Below, piece after piece: positions 18,709-27,122 of a stretch of 52,568 nucleotides of DNA. The stretch's first letter is position 1. Every line of letters begins with the position of its first letter. Source of the stretch: an uncultured SAR116 cluster alpha proteobacterium (lineage in GTDB: Bacteria > Pseudomonadota > Alphaproteobacteria > Puniceispirillales > Puniceispirillaceae). Below the pieces are notes generated by a model. That model had not been told where the DNA came from. It worked only from the letters and a program-made list of their open reading frames with translations, and searched no databases. Where the stretch lies: positions 1 to 52,568 of the forward strand of contig CABYPW010000015.1 in NCBI GenBank assembly GCA_902520885.1, read 5' to 3'. The position numbers and the translations under genes were made by a program.

Positions 18709-19505
18709 GCAATTCTTATCGATATGGTGATTATTCTGATAGAAAACACCTAGCACTGATTAGTGTCTTTTCATTTATTACTAATTTTCTATTTTTTTCA
18801 TCTTGTTACGCTCAATCAAATGCACTCGTGGCTGATTTATCAAAGTCAAATATTTCAATAAACACTGATTTTAATGGTGCATCTCTTCTACTATTTGGTT
18901 CAATTGCTGGAAAAGATGGCGACGATATAATAGTGGTCATTAGCGCCCCCCCGACCGAGATTATAACGAGAAAAAAATCAAAAATGAGCGGTATTTGGGT
19001 AAATTCTAATTCCATAAAATGGAAAAATGCACCAGCCTTTTATCAAATATTTTCAACCGACACTTTATCTAAAATAGCGACCAGAGATGTCCTTCAGTCT
19101 TTGGCTATTGGAACACAGTTTCTAAACCTAAAATTTGAGAAGTCTGGAGAATTTGATACTTATAATTATAATGAATGGGTAGAAGCACTAAACCGCAATA
19201 TGAAATCTGCTTCCCTATGGAAAACTAATGAAAATGCAGTTCAAGTGATTAGAGGAGCACTTTTTAGAACGGAAGTTGACCTTCCAGCAAACATTACGAC
19301 TGGAGACTATGAGGTTCGGATCATTCATTTTAGGAATGGACGTTTAATTGCCGAAGATAAGACTGCTATAGCTGTTAAAAAAGCTGGTTTCAGTGCTATA
19401 ATCTACCAACTAGCCCACGAATATTCTATTTTTTATGGTATATTTGCAATAGCTTTTGCTGTTTTTGCGGGTTGGCTTGCGGCGGCAATCTTTCGAAAAA
19501 CCTAA
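18705..19505 (+). CDS. TIGR02186 family membrane-anchored protein
   Basis: A 266-residue protein with a signal segment (about 16-36), a periplasmic beta-rich body and a C-terminal membrane helix near 240-262. The body shows the family pattern: an early VADLSKSNISINTDFNGASL, DIIVVISAPP and a late NITTGDYEVRIIHFRNGRLI. Alphaproteobacterial members usually follow a TauE permease, as here with an ATGA overlap, and are probably an accessory subunit of that exporter. No biochemical function is established. Confidence 0.8.
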   Translation: MSNSYRYGDYSDRKHLALISVFSFITNFLFFSSCYAQSNALVADLSKSNISINTDFNGASLLLFGSIAGKDGDDIIVVISAPPTEIITRKKSKMSGIWVNSNSIKWKNAPAFYQIFSTDTLSKIATRDVLQSLAIGTQFLNLKFEKSGEFDTYNYNEWVEALNRNMKSASLWKTNENAVQVIRGALFRTEVDLPANITTGDYEVRIIHFRNGRLIAEDKTAIAVKKAGFSAIIYQLAHEYSIFYGIFAIAFAVFAGWLAAAIFRKT

Positions 19506-19595
19506 GATTCCTATAAAGACGAGTCTTGAACAACAAGTTGTCATATATCATAAAATATCGTTAAACTTAAAACAAATCAGGATTGAGATTTTTTT

Positions 19596-20072
19596 ATGCA
19601 AAATGAAACTAAAAATAAATTTTTTTTAGTGGTTGTGGATGAAACAGAAGAGCTCCATCAGGCTCTTCATTTCGCCTGCGCTCGAGCAAAATCAATAGAT
19701 GCTAATATTGCATTGGTCTATGTCATTACACCTAATGATTTTGGACACTGGGCCAGTGTGGATGCTCTCATGAGAGAAGAAGCCCGCGAACAAGCAGAAG
19801 AAATAATCAAAACCCATTCTGACTACGCCAATAGTTTCACAGGCAAGACACCACTTGTTTATATCAGGGAAGGTGAAACTATCGACCAAATATTACAACT
19901 GATCGAAGAAGAAGAGCAAATTTGTCAATTAGTGCTTGGAGCAAACACAAAATCGGACTCAGCTGGTCCTATCGTGAATTATATTACGGGAAAAGGCGCT
20001 GCAAGATGCAAAATACCCGTCGTGATAGTACCTGGTAATTTAACAGATGCCCAGATAGAAGCATTATGCTAG
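19596..20072 (+). CDS. Universal stress protein (UspA family)
   Basis: A 158-residue single-domain UspA-like protein. Strand 1 FFLVVVDETEELHQAL, the LVLGANTKSDSAGPIVNYIT segment (a degraded G-2x-G-9x-G-S/T loop) and the closing CKIPVVIVPG strand are visible. Because the glycine loop is altered, ATP binding is not certain. It stands alone, 90 bases after the TauE pair and on the same strand. Confidence 0.85.
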   Translation: MQNETKNKFFLVVVDETEELHQALHFACARAKSIDANIALVYVITPNDFGHWASVDALMREEAREQAEEIIKTHSDYANSFTGKTPLVYIREGETIDQILQLIEEEEQICQLVLGANTKSDSAGPIVNYITGKGAARCKIPVVIVPGNLTDAQIEALC

Positions 20073-20165
20073 AATACCACCTTTTTAAATTCAATGCTTG
20101 ACTAATTATAGTCTCCCACCCTATTTCACATATATTTAAAGAATACAAAAACTGGGTTCAGTACA

Positions 20166-20675
20166 ATGCGATTATTATTTTTACTTTTTATTATAACAGG
20201 ATTTATAGGCATGCAAACTAAGGCAGATACAGATTTAAAACTTACACTGGAGACCACCGCTGGTAATATAGAAATTAGCTTATTGCCCGAGCTAGCACCA
20301 AATCATGTCGCGCGCATTTCAGAACTCGCTGAAACAGGATTTTATGATGGAATTATATTCCACAGAGTAATTCCTGGTTTTATGGCTCAAACAGGTGACC
20401 CTGATGGCAATGGTATGGGGGGATCAGGACAAAAACTTAAAGCAGAGTTTTCTGATTATTCTTACCGCGAAGGCACCGTGGGGATGGCAAGAACTTCAAA
20501 CCCAGATAGCGCTGACTCGCAATTTTTCATTTGCTATGATGGATGTTCACATTTGACAGGGCAATACACTGTTTGGGGCCAGGTCTCTGACGGAATGGAT
20601 AATGTATACAAAATCTCTGCTGGAGAACCTCCAATCGAACCAGATAGAATAATATCAGCAAGTATTTCTGAGTAA
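20166..20675 (+). CDS. Peptidylprolyl isomerase, cyclophilin type, exported
   Basis: A 169-residue cyclophilin with an N-terminal signal peptide (about residues 1-20, cleavage after a TKA-like site), so it probably assists folding in the periplasm. Catalytic elements are clear: FYDGIIFHRVIPGFMAQTGD with the active Arg, GTVGMARTSNPDSADSQFFI, and an LTGQYTVWGQV strand. The length is that of PpiA-like proteins. Confidence 0.93.
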   Translation: MRLLFLLFIITGFIGMQTKADTDLKLTLETTAGNIEISLLPELAPNHVARISELAETGFYDGIIFHRVIPGFMAQTGDPDGNGMGGSGQKLKAEFSDYSYREGTVGMARTSNPDSADSQFFICYDGCSHLTGQYTVWGQVSDGMDNVYKISAGEPPIEPDRIISASISE

Positions 20676-20695
20676 GTATTTACATAGTACCTATT

Positions 20696-21598
20696 TTAAT
20701 GCTTTTTTGACAAAACTGCATAGTTAAAAAACATAGGAGAAAATTGTACTATTAACCCAATCCAAATTAAACCAAACACAACAATGTCCAATAAACTAAA
20801 GTCTTCTCCTAACAAAATGCTAATTATCATTTGACTGGTTGGATTTAAATAAAAAATCAATCCAGCGACAGCAAGCGGTAAAACCTTATTCCCATTGTGA
20901 AACAAATATAACGGAATTATGGTGAACAATCCGCAGAAAATGGCTAGTATCAAACCAATAATTTCTCCACCAAAAAATAGAGGCGTGCCAACTCTTGACT
21001 GCCAACCAAAATACAACAATGCAATCGGCATGAGTAAAGTTGTCTCAATCATTAAACCCGTATCTGATTTCACTGGGAGTTGCTTTCTTATAATGGCATA
21101 GGCTGCAAATGTAGTAGCCATACTAATTGCAATCCATGGAAAATTTGATAGAACAGAGCCTTTAAGAAAAACAGCCATGACAGCAAAAAAAAATGCAATC
21201 TTGGTCGTTTTTTCTAAGCGCTCTCCCAGAAAAAAATATCCTAAGGTAGCAGTAAACAACGGATAGATGTAATATCCAAGAGCTGATTGCATTAATTGTC
21301 CATGATGAATAGCAAAAATGAAAAATAACCAATTAGCACTTATTAAAAGCGCACAGACTAAAAATAAAATTATATTTTTAAGAGAGCTGAGCGCGTCCCC
21401 TATTTCTAACAAACGTTTTTGAATAACAAATAAAAAAATATATATAAGGCTAGCCCAAAATACCCGTTGAGCAACAATTTCAATAAAAGCGTATTTATAC
21501 AGTAAATTATAATAAAGAGGTACAATCCCCCAAATTAATGCTCCCGATGTAGCACTGAGATAACCATATAGTGCTTTATTCATTTTTTGGGTTTCCAT
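20696..21598 (-). CDS. rarD: RarD-like EamA family transporter
   Basis: A 300-residue ten-helix permease of the drug/metabolite superfamily. It fits RarD: an N-terminal G-ALIWGIVPLYYNLLY, VAQRVFWASLIYIFL after the first helices, and HGQLMQSALGYYIYPLFTATLGYFFLGERL ending the first half. RarD was named for chloramphenicol sensitivity; the natural substrate is unknown. It converges on the cyclophilin with a 20-base gap. Confidence 0.85.
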   Translation of the reverse strand: METQKMNKALYGYLSATSGALIWGIVPLYYNLLYKYAFIEIVAQRVFWASLIYIFLFVIQKRLLEIGDALSSLKNIILFLVCALLISANWLFFIFAIHHGQLMQSALGYYIYPLFTATLGYFFLGERLEKTTKIAFFFAVMAVFLKGSVLSNFPWIAISMATTFAAYAIIRKQLPVKSDTGLMIETTLLMPIALLYFGWQSRVGTPLFFGGEIIGLILAIFCGLFTIIPLYLFHNGNKVLPLAVAGLIFYLNPTSQMIISILLGEDFSLLDIVVFGLIWIGLIVQFSPMFFNYAVLSKKH

Positions 21599-21647
21599 TT
21601 TGGCTAAAAAAGAGCGCTAAAATTAACATAGCGAAAATTAAGTTAAT

Positions 21648-22883
21648 TTACATTAGGTTTTTAAGCATTTCTTTTAAATCTACAGACCTATCTTTTATTA
21701 TTGCAGGAGATATAGTAATATTTTGCTCAATTAATCTTTTACCTACCATATAAGCCTGTGAGTCCTCTAGAGCTTCAACACAAACTAATTTATTCTGGTA
21801 CCAGTTCCATACAGAAAAACTACCCTCTTTTTTTCCTTCGCGCACTTCACCTCTTAAAAACTCCTCTTTTATTGGTTTCGGTAAAATTCCTGCAATTTGC
21901 AATTTTAAGTCATATTGAACGGACCAAAACCAAAATACCGGTTGAGATGGTAAAGGAGAGTTAGTTATTGATGCTGCAGCTACTGTGGCACTAAATTGAG
22001 CATGAAAAACAGATTCAATTCGACTATTAAATTCTCCCGAAGAATAGGCAACATCACCAATTGCATAAATATTTTTACCCGCTAAATAACTCGAGTCTAC
22101 CTTTACACCATCCGTAACCGAAAGTCCTAAATCATTTGCGAGTTTTACATTCGGTGATACACCAATACCATATATTAAAACATCACACCTCAGAATTTTT
22201 CCAGAGCAGAGCTTTACGGCTTCCACTTTATTAAATTTTGAATATATAATTTCCTCTATACTTTCACTGAGATGGATAGAAACACCCTCTTTTTGATGAA
22301 CTAATTGCAAATAATCAGAAATATACTGAGAAGAGACACGAGATAGTAATCTTGGCGCAAATTCTATTAAATCGACAGAAAGTCCAATACTTCGTAAAGA
22401 TGAAGCTACCTCCAGACCAATAAAACCTCCTCCTACAATTACAGCTTTGTTTGCTATTAATGCCCCTTCTTTTAGTCGAACGGCATCTTCATTGTTTCGT
22501 AAAACATATATATTACTAATATCTTTCCGGATATAAGGGGGAATTTTTGCATCAGCTCCCGTCGCTAGTATTAAAACGTCATAATTTATTTCTGAGCCAC
22601 TCTCGAAAATTATCGAATTTGATTCTCTGTTTACGGCAAAAACATCTTTGCCTGTAATCAGTTCAATTTTCTCTTTTTCATAATATTCTTTTTGGCGAAG
22701 ATAAAAACCTTGTAATTCAACATTTTTATATTTAAGGAAGTCTTTTGATAATGGGGGTCTCTGCACTGGAAGCCCAGGAATACGGTCAATCAAAGTAATT
22801 CTTCCATCAAATCCATACCTGCGTAATTTTTCAGCACAACTTATGCCCGCATGACTCGCTCCAATTATTGCAATTTTCTTCAT
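21648..22883 (-). CDS. Ferredoxin/rubredoxin reductase-type FAD oxidoreductase
   Basis: A 411-residue pyridine-nucleotide-dependent flavoprotein. It has an N-terminal FAD loop IGASHAGISCAEKLRRYGF, the PVQRPPLSK motif of the BphA4/PdR ferredoxin reductase group, an NAD loop VGGGFIGLEVASSLRSIGLS and a YAIGDVA motif. Such enzymes pass electrons from NADH to a [2Fe-2S] ferredoxin for an oxygenase, but no ferredoxin or oxygenase gene is adjacent. It sits 12 bases after a small membrane protein gene and ends just before rarD. Confidence 0.88.
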   Translation of the reverse strand: MKKIAIIGASHAGISCAEKLRRYGFDGRITLIDRIPGLPVQRPPLSKDFLKYKNVELQGFYLRQKEYYEKEKIELITGKDVFAVNRESNSIIFESGSEINYDVLILATGADAKIPPYIRKDISNIYVLRNNEDAVRLKEGALIANKAVIVGGGFIGLEVASSLRSIGLSVDLIEFAPRLLSRVSSQYISDYLQLVHQKEGVSIHLSESIEEIIYSKFNKVEAVKLCSGKILRCDVLIYGIGVSPNVKLANDLGLSVTDGVKVDSSYLAGKNIYAIGDVAYSSGEFNSRIESVFHAQFSATVAAASITNSPLPSQPVFWFWSVQYDLKLQIAGILPKPIKEEFLRGEVREGKKEGSFSVWNWYQNKLVCVEALEDSQAYMVGKRLIEQNITISPAIIKDRSVDLKEMLKNLM

Positions 22884-22895
22884 TTATTTTTACTT

Positions 22896-23177
22896 TTATG
22901 TCAAAAAAACACTTGAATTTTTAAAATTTCTATCGAATTTTATTATAAATTTTCCAAATTTTGGTTTTCCCCATGAGTATGTAAAGACCCCAAGTGTTTC
23001 TCTAGGATATAATTCTCCAAGTGCCAATACCTTACCAGCATTAATAGTAATATAAACCCATCCTTTATTAAAGTGTATACTGAGCCGTCTAGTTATTCCT
23101 GACAGACTATTTTTGCATATTCTTTGTGATAAAAACCAAATTAGTCCACCTAAAATTATTATGCTCAAAACCACCAA
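22896..23177 (-). CDS. Hypothetical small membrane protein
   Basis: A 93-residue frame starting at TTG 23177 (GTG 23174 is also possible). One hydrophobic helix (VVLSIIILGGLIWFLS) is followed by a basic segment and then strands such as KGWVYITINAGKVLALGELYP and FGKFIIKFDR. I do not recognise a family. It lies 12 bases upstream of the flavoprotein gene on the same strand and may be co-transcribed. Coding status is likely but unproven; the non-ATG start lowers confidence. Confidence 0.4.
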   Translation of the reverse strand: MVVLSIIILGGLIWFLSQRICKNSLSGITRRLSIHFNKGWVYITINAGKVLALGELYPRETLGVFTYSWGKPKFGKFIIKFDRNFKNSSVFLT

Positions 23178-23534
23178 TCAGCAACTTATCAATCATCATT
23201 ATTTTTTCCAATCTGTTCTAACACTTAAGTTAGGCTTGAATAATTTGGCTATTATTTTTTATTAATATAAATCCTCATCAGATAATAAAAAATTTTGTTT
23301 AAGTAAAAATATTTAGCTAAAATGACTGATTCAAGCGTTTTATTAGCCCTTATAAATATTTATTTATAATTATTTTACAACTTTAAGTTGGTTTTTTAAA
23401 AAAATTATGTTTTGATCTAATCTAATTAATTATTATTTTTCAGAAAGTTATATAATCTTTTATGTTTTTTTTAGTAAAAGCAATTTTCTTTCTTGCCTAT
23501 ATGTTAATTTTTATACATGGTGTGTTCGGGGGGG
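23178..23534 (+). promoter_or_regulatory. AT-rich opsin upstream region with candidate promoters
   Basis: No gene is visible in this stretch. Two candidate sigma-70-like elements precede the opsin. The first is TTGTTT 23295-23300 with TAAAAT 23318-23323 at a 17-base spacing. The second is an isolated perfect -10, TATAAT 23451-23456, without a good -35. Either would give a long leader of about 150-280 bases before the opsin ATG. Assignment is by eye only. Confidence 0.3.
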
Positions 23535-23560
23535 ACGAGCTTTATCAAAATAAAGTTCGT
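23535..23560 (+). promoter_or_regulatory. 11-bp hairpin in the proteorhodopsin leader
   Basis: ACGAGCTTTAT 23535-23545 pairs with ATAAAGTTCGT 23550-23560 over 11 bp with one G-U pair and a CAAA loop. A run of seven Gs (23528-23534) lies directly upstream, unusual in this AT-rich region. No T-run follows on either strand, so it does not look like a terminator. It may be an RNA element controlling opsin translation or transcript stability. Confidence 0.5.
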
Positions 23561-23576
23561 GTTCAAAAAGGTAGGG

Positions 23577-23588
23577 CGTTCTAGAACG
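23577..23588. promoter_or_regulatory. Perfect 12-base palindrome upstream of the opsin
   Basis: CGTTCTAGAACG is a perfect dyad ending 21 bases before the opsin ATG and just upstream of the ribosome site GGGAG (23598-23602). It could be a repressor operator or a short RNA stem near the ribosome site. No regulator gene is adjacent to suggest which. Confidence 0.4.
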
Positions 23589-23609
23589 AAGTTTTTTGGG
23601 AGTGTCCTA

Positions 23610-24374
23610 ATGACAATAATAAAATCTGCTGCTTTAGCAGCTTTAACAATCTTACTTCCGTCAATCGCGTTTGCAGCCGGCGGAAACCTAGAGCCTAATG
23701 ACCCTGTTGGTATTACTTTTTGGCTAATCTCAATAGCCATGGTTGCTGCCACAGTGTTTTTCCTTATGGAATCCTTGAGAGTTTCAGGTAAATGGAGAAC
23801 ATCGCTTATTGTTGGTGGTCTGGTAACGTTAGTTGCTGCGGTACACTACTTTTATATGAGAGATGTTTGGGTGAGCACAGGTCAATCACCTACAGTATTT
23901 AGATACGTAGACTGGTTAATTACAGTGCCACTTCAAATGATAGAATTTTACTTGATACTTGCCGCATGTACTGCTGTTGCAATGGGAGTATTCTGGCGAC
24001 TACTAGTTGGCACAGTAATTATGTTACTTGGTGGTTACCTAGGAGAGGCTGGCTTTATAAATGCTACACTTGGTTTCGTAATTGGAATGGCAGGATGGGC
24101 ATACATTTTGTATGAAATTTTTGCTGGTGAAGCTGGAAAAGTGGCTGCAGACGAGGCTCCAGAGTCCGTGAAGTCTGCTTTTAGCTTGATGCGTTGGATT
24201 GTGACAATTGGATGGGCCATTTATCCACTTGGATATTTCTTCGGTTACTTAGCTGGGGGTGTCGATGACAATTCACTAAATCTTATTTACAACGTAGCTG
24301 ACGTTGTTAACAAGATTGGTTTCTGTTTAGCAATTTGGGCAGCGGCCACAAGCGAATCAGAAGCAAAAGCCTAA
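23610..24374 (+). CDS. Proteorhodopsin, blue-tuned proton pump
   Basis: A 254-residue seven-helix retinal protein with a cleaved signal peptide (residues 1-22, ending IAFAA). The Schiff-base Lys is K235 in VVNKIGFCLAIW and the counter-ion Asp is D101 in RYVDWL. T105 and donor E112 complete the D/T/E proton-pump motif, and H79 (H75 in the classic numbering) is present. The tuning residue matching L/Q105 is Q109, which in this family gives blue absorption near 490 nm. I use ATG 23610, with GGGAG 7 bases upstream; the frame runs on upstream, but a signal peptide starting here is the family pattern. A strong terminator follows, then the retinal pathway genes. Confidence 0.96.
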   Translation: MTIIKSAALAALTILLPSIAFAAGGNLEPNDPVGITFWLISIAMVAATVFFLMESLRVSGKWRTSLIVGGLVTLVAAVHYFYMRDVWVSTGQSPTVFRYVDWLITVPLQMIEFYLILAACTAVAMGVFWRLLVGTVIMLLGGYLGEAGFINATLGFVIGMAGWAYILYEIFAGEAGKVAADEAPESVKSAFSLMRWIVTIGWAIYPLGYFFGYLAGGVDDNSLNLIYNVADVVNKIGFCLAIWAAATSESEAKA

Positions 24375-24382
24375 CAAAATTA

Positions 24383-24414
24383 AAGACAGGTTCAAACTTT
24401 GAGCCTGTCTTTTT
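24383..24414 (+). terminator. Strong intrinsic terminator between proteorhodopsin and crtE
   Basis: A 12-bp stem (24383-24394 with 24398-24409, one G-U pair, 3-base loop) carries AGACAGG against CCTGTCT, followed directly by TTTTTT to 24414. It begins 9 bases after the opsin stop and ends 13 bases before the crtE ATG, so the crt genes need read-through or their own promoter. Confidence 0.88.
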
Positions 24415-24427
24415 TCGGGAGTAGTTG

Positions 24428-25444
24428 ATGCCAGATAGCTATTTTATAAGTGGAAAGCAGCATTTACCATCTGATAAATATCCTAGTGATGTTTCCCATA
24501 GTTTTATATTCAATAAATTTTTCGCTTCTATCCTACCACCAAACACCCACCCATTATCAGCAGCTGCAACTCATCATTTTTCTTCTGAGGGAAAGCAATT
24601 ACGAGCAAAGATAGCGCTAAGTGCGGGAGAGAAATTTGGAGCAGATACCACTGCATGTCTCCATTGGGCCTCCGCAGTTGAATTACTACATAACGCATCA
24701 TTGATTCATGATGATATTTGTGATGGTGACACTATACGTAGAAATAAAGCATCTGTTTGGGCTAAATTTGGCCGAGATATAGCATTAGCTTTAGGAGACT
24801 GGATGATTGTAGAAGCTTTTGAACAGGCCGCAAAAGCCGCTTATGTCTCTAATTCGTTTAATCTAGTAACTAAACTTACAAATCACGTTAAATCCACTAT
24901 TGCAGGTCAAGCTCTCGAATTTGACAATGCACCATACCCAGATATAGATAAATATCTTAAGATTAGTGCTGGGAAAACAGCACCATTATTCGTTGCCGCC
25001 ATTGAAGGGATAGCCGAAATTGCTGGGAGAAGTGAATTAATAGAAGAAATTAACCACTATTTTGTTACGATGGGAGTTTGTTATCAATTTGCGAATGATA
25101 TTCAAAATATTCTTGGAACAGATGGAGCAGCAAGCCCCTCCTCAGATTTGAAACGACGAGCACCAAACGCTGTTATTGTATATTTCCGTAATTTTCTTAA
25201 AACTCCGGAACGAAATCTATTTGACTCCTGGCTTGCCGGTAAATCACAAAATAAAGCTAATTTTTGGCAAAGGAAAATTACAGAATCTGGCGCAATTCAT
25301 GAAGTTGCAAAAGAAATGCATAAATTATTGAAACGGGCAGAGGGTGTTTCTGGCACTCTCCCAAAAGATTGTATTGGCGTTATTGCCCCAATCCAAAAAC
25401 AACTTCGGAATGTATGTGAACAAATTGGTGCTTCTTGCCCCTAA
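24428..25444 (+). CDS. crtE: Polyprenyl synthetase, probable GGPP synthase
   Basis: Condenses IPP with allylic diphosphates, presumably to geranylgeranyl diphosphate, the carotenoid precursor. The first Asp-rich motif is canonical (HDDICDGD, D95/D96/D99). The second, usually DDxxD, reads FANDIQN (N223, D224, N227), losing the outer aspartates. Length is 338 residues, on the long side. I use ATG 24428; a TTG lies one codon upstream. The gene starts just past the opsin terminator and leads the crt genes, with 145 bases before crtI. Confidence 0.88.
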   Translation: MPDSYFISGKQHLPSDKYPSDVSHSFIFNKFFASILPPNTHPLSAAATHHFSSEGKQLRAKIALSAGEKFGADTTACLHWASAVELLHNASLIHDDICDGDTIRRNKASVWAKFGRDIALALGDWMIVEAFEQAAKAAYVSNSFNLVTKLTNHVKSTIAGQALEFDNAPYPDIDKYLKISAGKTAPLFVAAIEGIAEIAGRSELIEEINHYFVTMGVCYQFANDIQNILGTDGAASPSSDLKRRAPNAVIVYFRNFLKTPERNLFDSWLAGKSQNKANFWQRKITESGAIHEVAKEMHKLLKRAEGVSGTLPKDCIGVIAPIQKQLRNVCEQIGASCP

Positions 25445-25589
25445 TCGTTCTTATTAGCTGCATCAATTTATCGTATTACAAAAAGCCTCATTTTTTTTGG
25501 CAGTTGTAACTACATATTTTATGTGTAATTTGTATTCAAAACTTAAATAAAATAAGAAGTTAAAAATATAATTATGGTACAATTTTAGT

Positions 25590-27071
25590 ATGACACGTTC
25601 TTTAGTTATTGGCGCAGGACTTGGGGGAATAGCGGCCGCCTTAAGGTTACGCGCAAAAGGGGATGAGGTAGAGGTTTTAGAAAGGCTTCCTGCGGCTGGC
25701 GGTAGAGCTCAGGTTTTTGAAAAAAACGGTTTCAAACATGACGCAGGACCAACCGTGATTACTGCCCCATTCTTATTCGACGAATTATTCAGCTTGTTCG
25801 GTGAAAAAAGGCAAGACTACTTAGAATTCAAACCCTTAGATTTGTGGTATCGTTTTTACTTTGACTCGACCGGTGATACATTCGATTACACTGCTAGTAT
25901 TGAAAAAACTAAAGAAGAAATTTCTCGCTTTAACAAAGAAGATGTGGAAGGTTATGATAGGTTAATTAATACATCTGAAAAGATCTTTAATATTGGTTTT
26001 ACCGAACTTGCTGATAAACCTTTTACAAAGTTTAGCTCAATGCTTAAACAAATACCTTCCTTATTGTCACTTAAAAGCTACCTTACTGTATCTCAGTTGG
26101 TGAATAGTCATATAAAACATCCGCAAATTCGCCAAGCTTTCTCAATTCACCCTCTATTAGTAGGAGGTAATCCATTTGACACAACATCTATTTACGCACT
26201 CATTCATTATCTAGAGCGGAAATGGGGTGTATTTTTCTGTATGGGCGGTACTGGTAAATTGATTAAGGAGTTAGAATCGTTAATGATTCGACAAGATATT
26301 TCTATCCGTTTTAATACAGATGTTGAACAGATTTTAGTCAAAAATGGGCGTTCAACTGGGGTTGTAACTAGTTCGGGAGAAATAATCTCTTCTAACCGAA
26401 TAGTGTGTAATGCGGATACACCAGCTGTTTATGATGAGCTATTATCTGCACAACCAAAACGCAGGAAAAAGGCCATTCCTGAAAAATTTACTCGATATTC
26501 AATGGGCCTTTATGTATTATTTTTTGGCACAAATACGAAATATAAAAAAGTTGCCCATCATACAATATGGATGGGCAAGCGTTACCGTGCATTACTCTCT
26601 GATATATTCAACGCAAAAATATTAACAGATGACTTTTCCCTGTACCTTCACAGACCAACTGCAACAGACCCGTCTTTTGCTCCGGATGGGTGCGATAGCT
26701 TTTACGTGTTGTGTCCTGTACCTAACCTTCAAGGAAACGTAAATTGGGACGTGCAAGGACCTGCTTTGCAGGAACGAATCATAAATGCACTTAACAGAAC
26801 CATAATGCCAAATTTGAAAGAAACAATTGTGGACCCATTTTGGATGAGCCCACGTGAATTTAAGACCAACTATAGAGCAAAACATGGCGCTGGATTTTCT
26901 ATTGCACCAATTTTTGCACAATCAGCCTGGTTTAGATATCATAATAAAGACCCTCATATTAATAATTTGTTCTTTACTGGCGCTGGCACACATCCAGGTG
27001 CGGGTATGCCAGGCGTTTTATGTTCAGCAAAAGTTGTTGAAAATTTAATCTTAGAAGAACAAGTAAAGTAG
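25590..27071 (+). CDS. crtI: Phytoene desaturase
   Basis: FAD-dependent desaturase converting phytoene to lycopene. The N-terminal dinucleotide loop is VIGAGLGGIAAALRLRAKGD. The C-terminal bacterial-type signature includes NNLFFTGAGTHPGAGMPGVL, near residues 460-480. The 493-residue length is typical. AT-rich DNA (145 bases) precedes it and may hold a promoter; a TACAAT -10-like element lies near 25577-25582. crtB starts 51 bases downstream. Confidence 0.96.
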   Translation: MTRSLVIGAGLGGIAAALRLRAKGDEVEVLERLPAAGGRAQVFEKNGFKHDAGPTVITAPFLFDELFSLFGEKRQDYLEFKPLDLWYRFYFDSTGDTFDYTASIEKTKEEISRFNKEDVEGYDRLINTSEKIFNIGFTELADKPFTKFSSMLKQIPSLLSLKSYLTVSQLVNSHIKHPQIRQAFSIHPLLVGGNPFDTTSIYALIHYLERKWGVFFCMGGTGKLIKELESLMIRQDISIRFNTDVEQILVKNGRSTGVVTSSGEIISSNRIVCNADTPAVYDELLSAQPKRRKKAIPEKFTRYSMGLYVLFFGTNTKYKKVAHHTIWMGKRYRALLSDIFNAKILTDDFSLYLHRPTATDPSFAPDGCDSFYVLCPVPNLQGNVNWDVQGPALQERIINALNRTIMPNLKETIVDPFWMSPREFKTNYRAKHGAGFSIAPIFAQSAWFRYHNKDPHINNLFFTGAGTHPGAGMPGVLCSAKVVENLILEEQVK

Positions 27072-27122
27072 TCAAAATAAATTGATTTTTGAGGATTTTT
27101 TCAAAAAAGGATAAAATTAGAA

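Noticed and set aside
23517-23609. Upstream in-frame extension of the opsin (start at ATG 23517, 31 extra residues)
   Set aside because: The added residues are basic and non-conserved, would bury the signal peptide, and the ATG at 23610 has a good ribosome site. The same bases form a hairpin and a palindrome.
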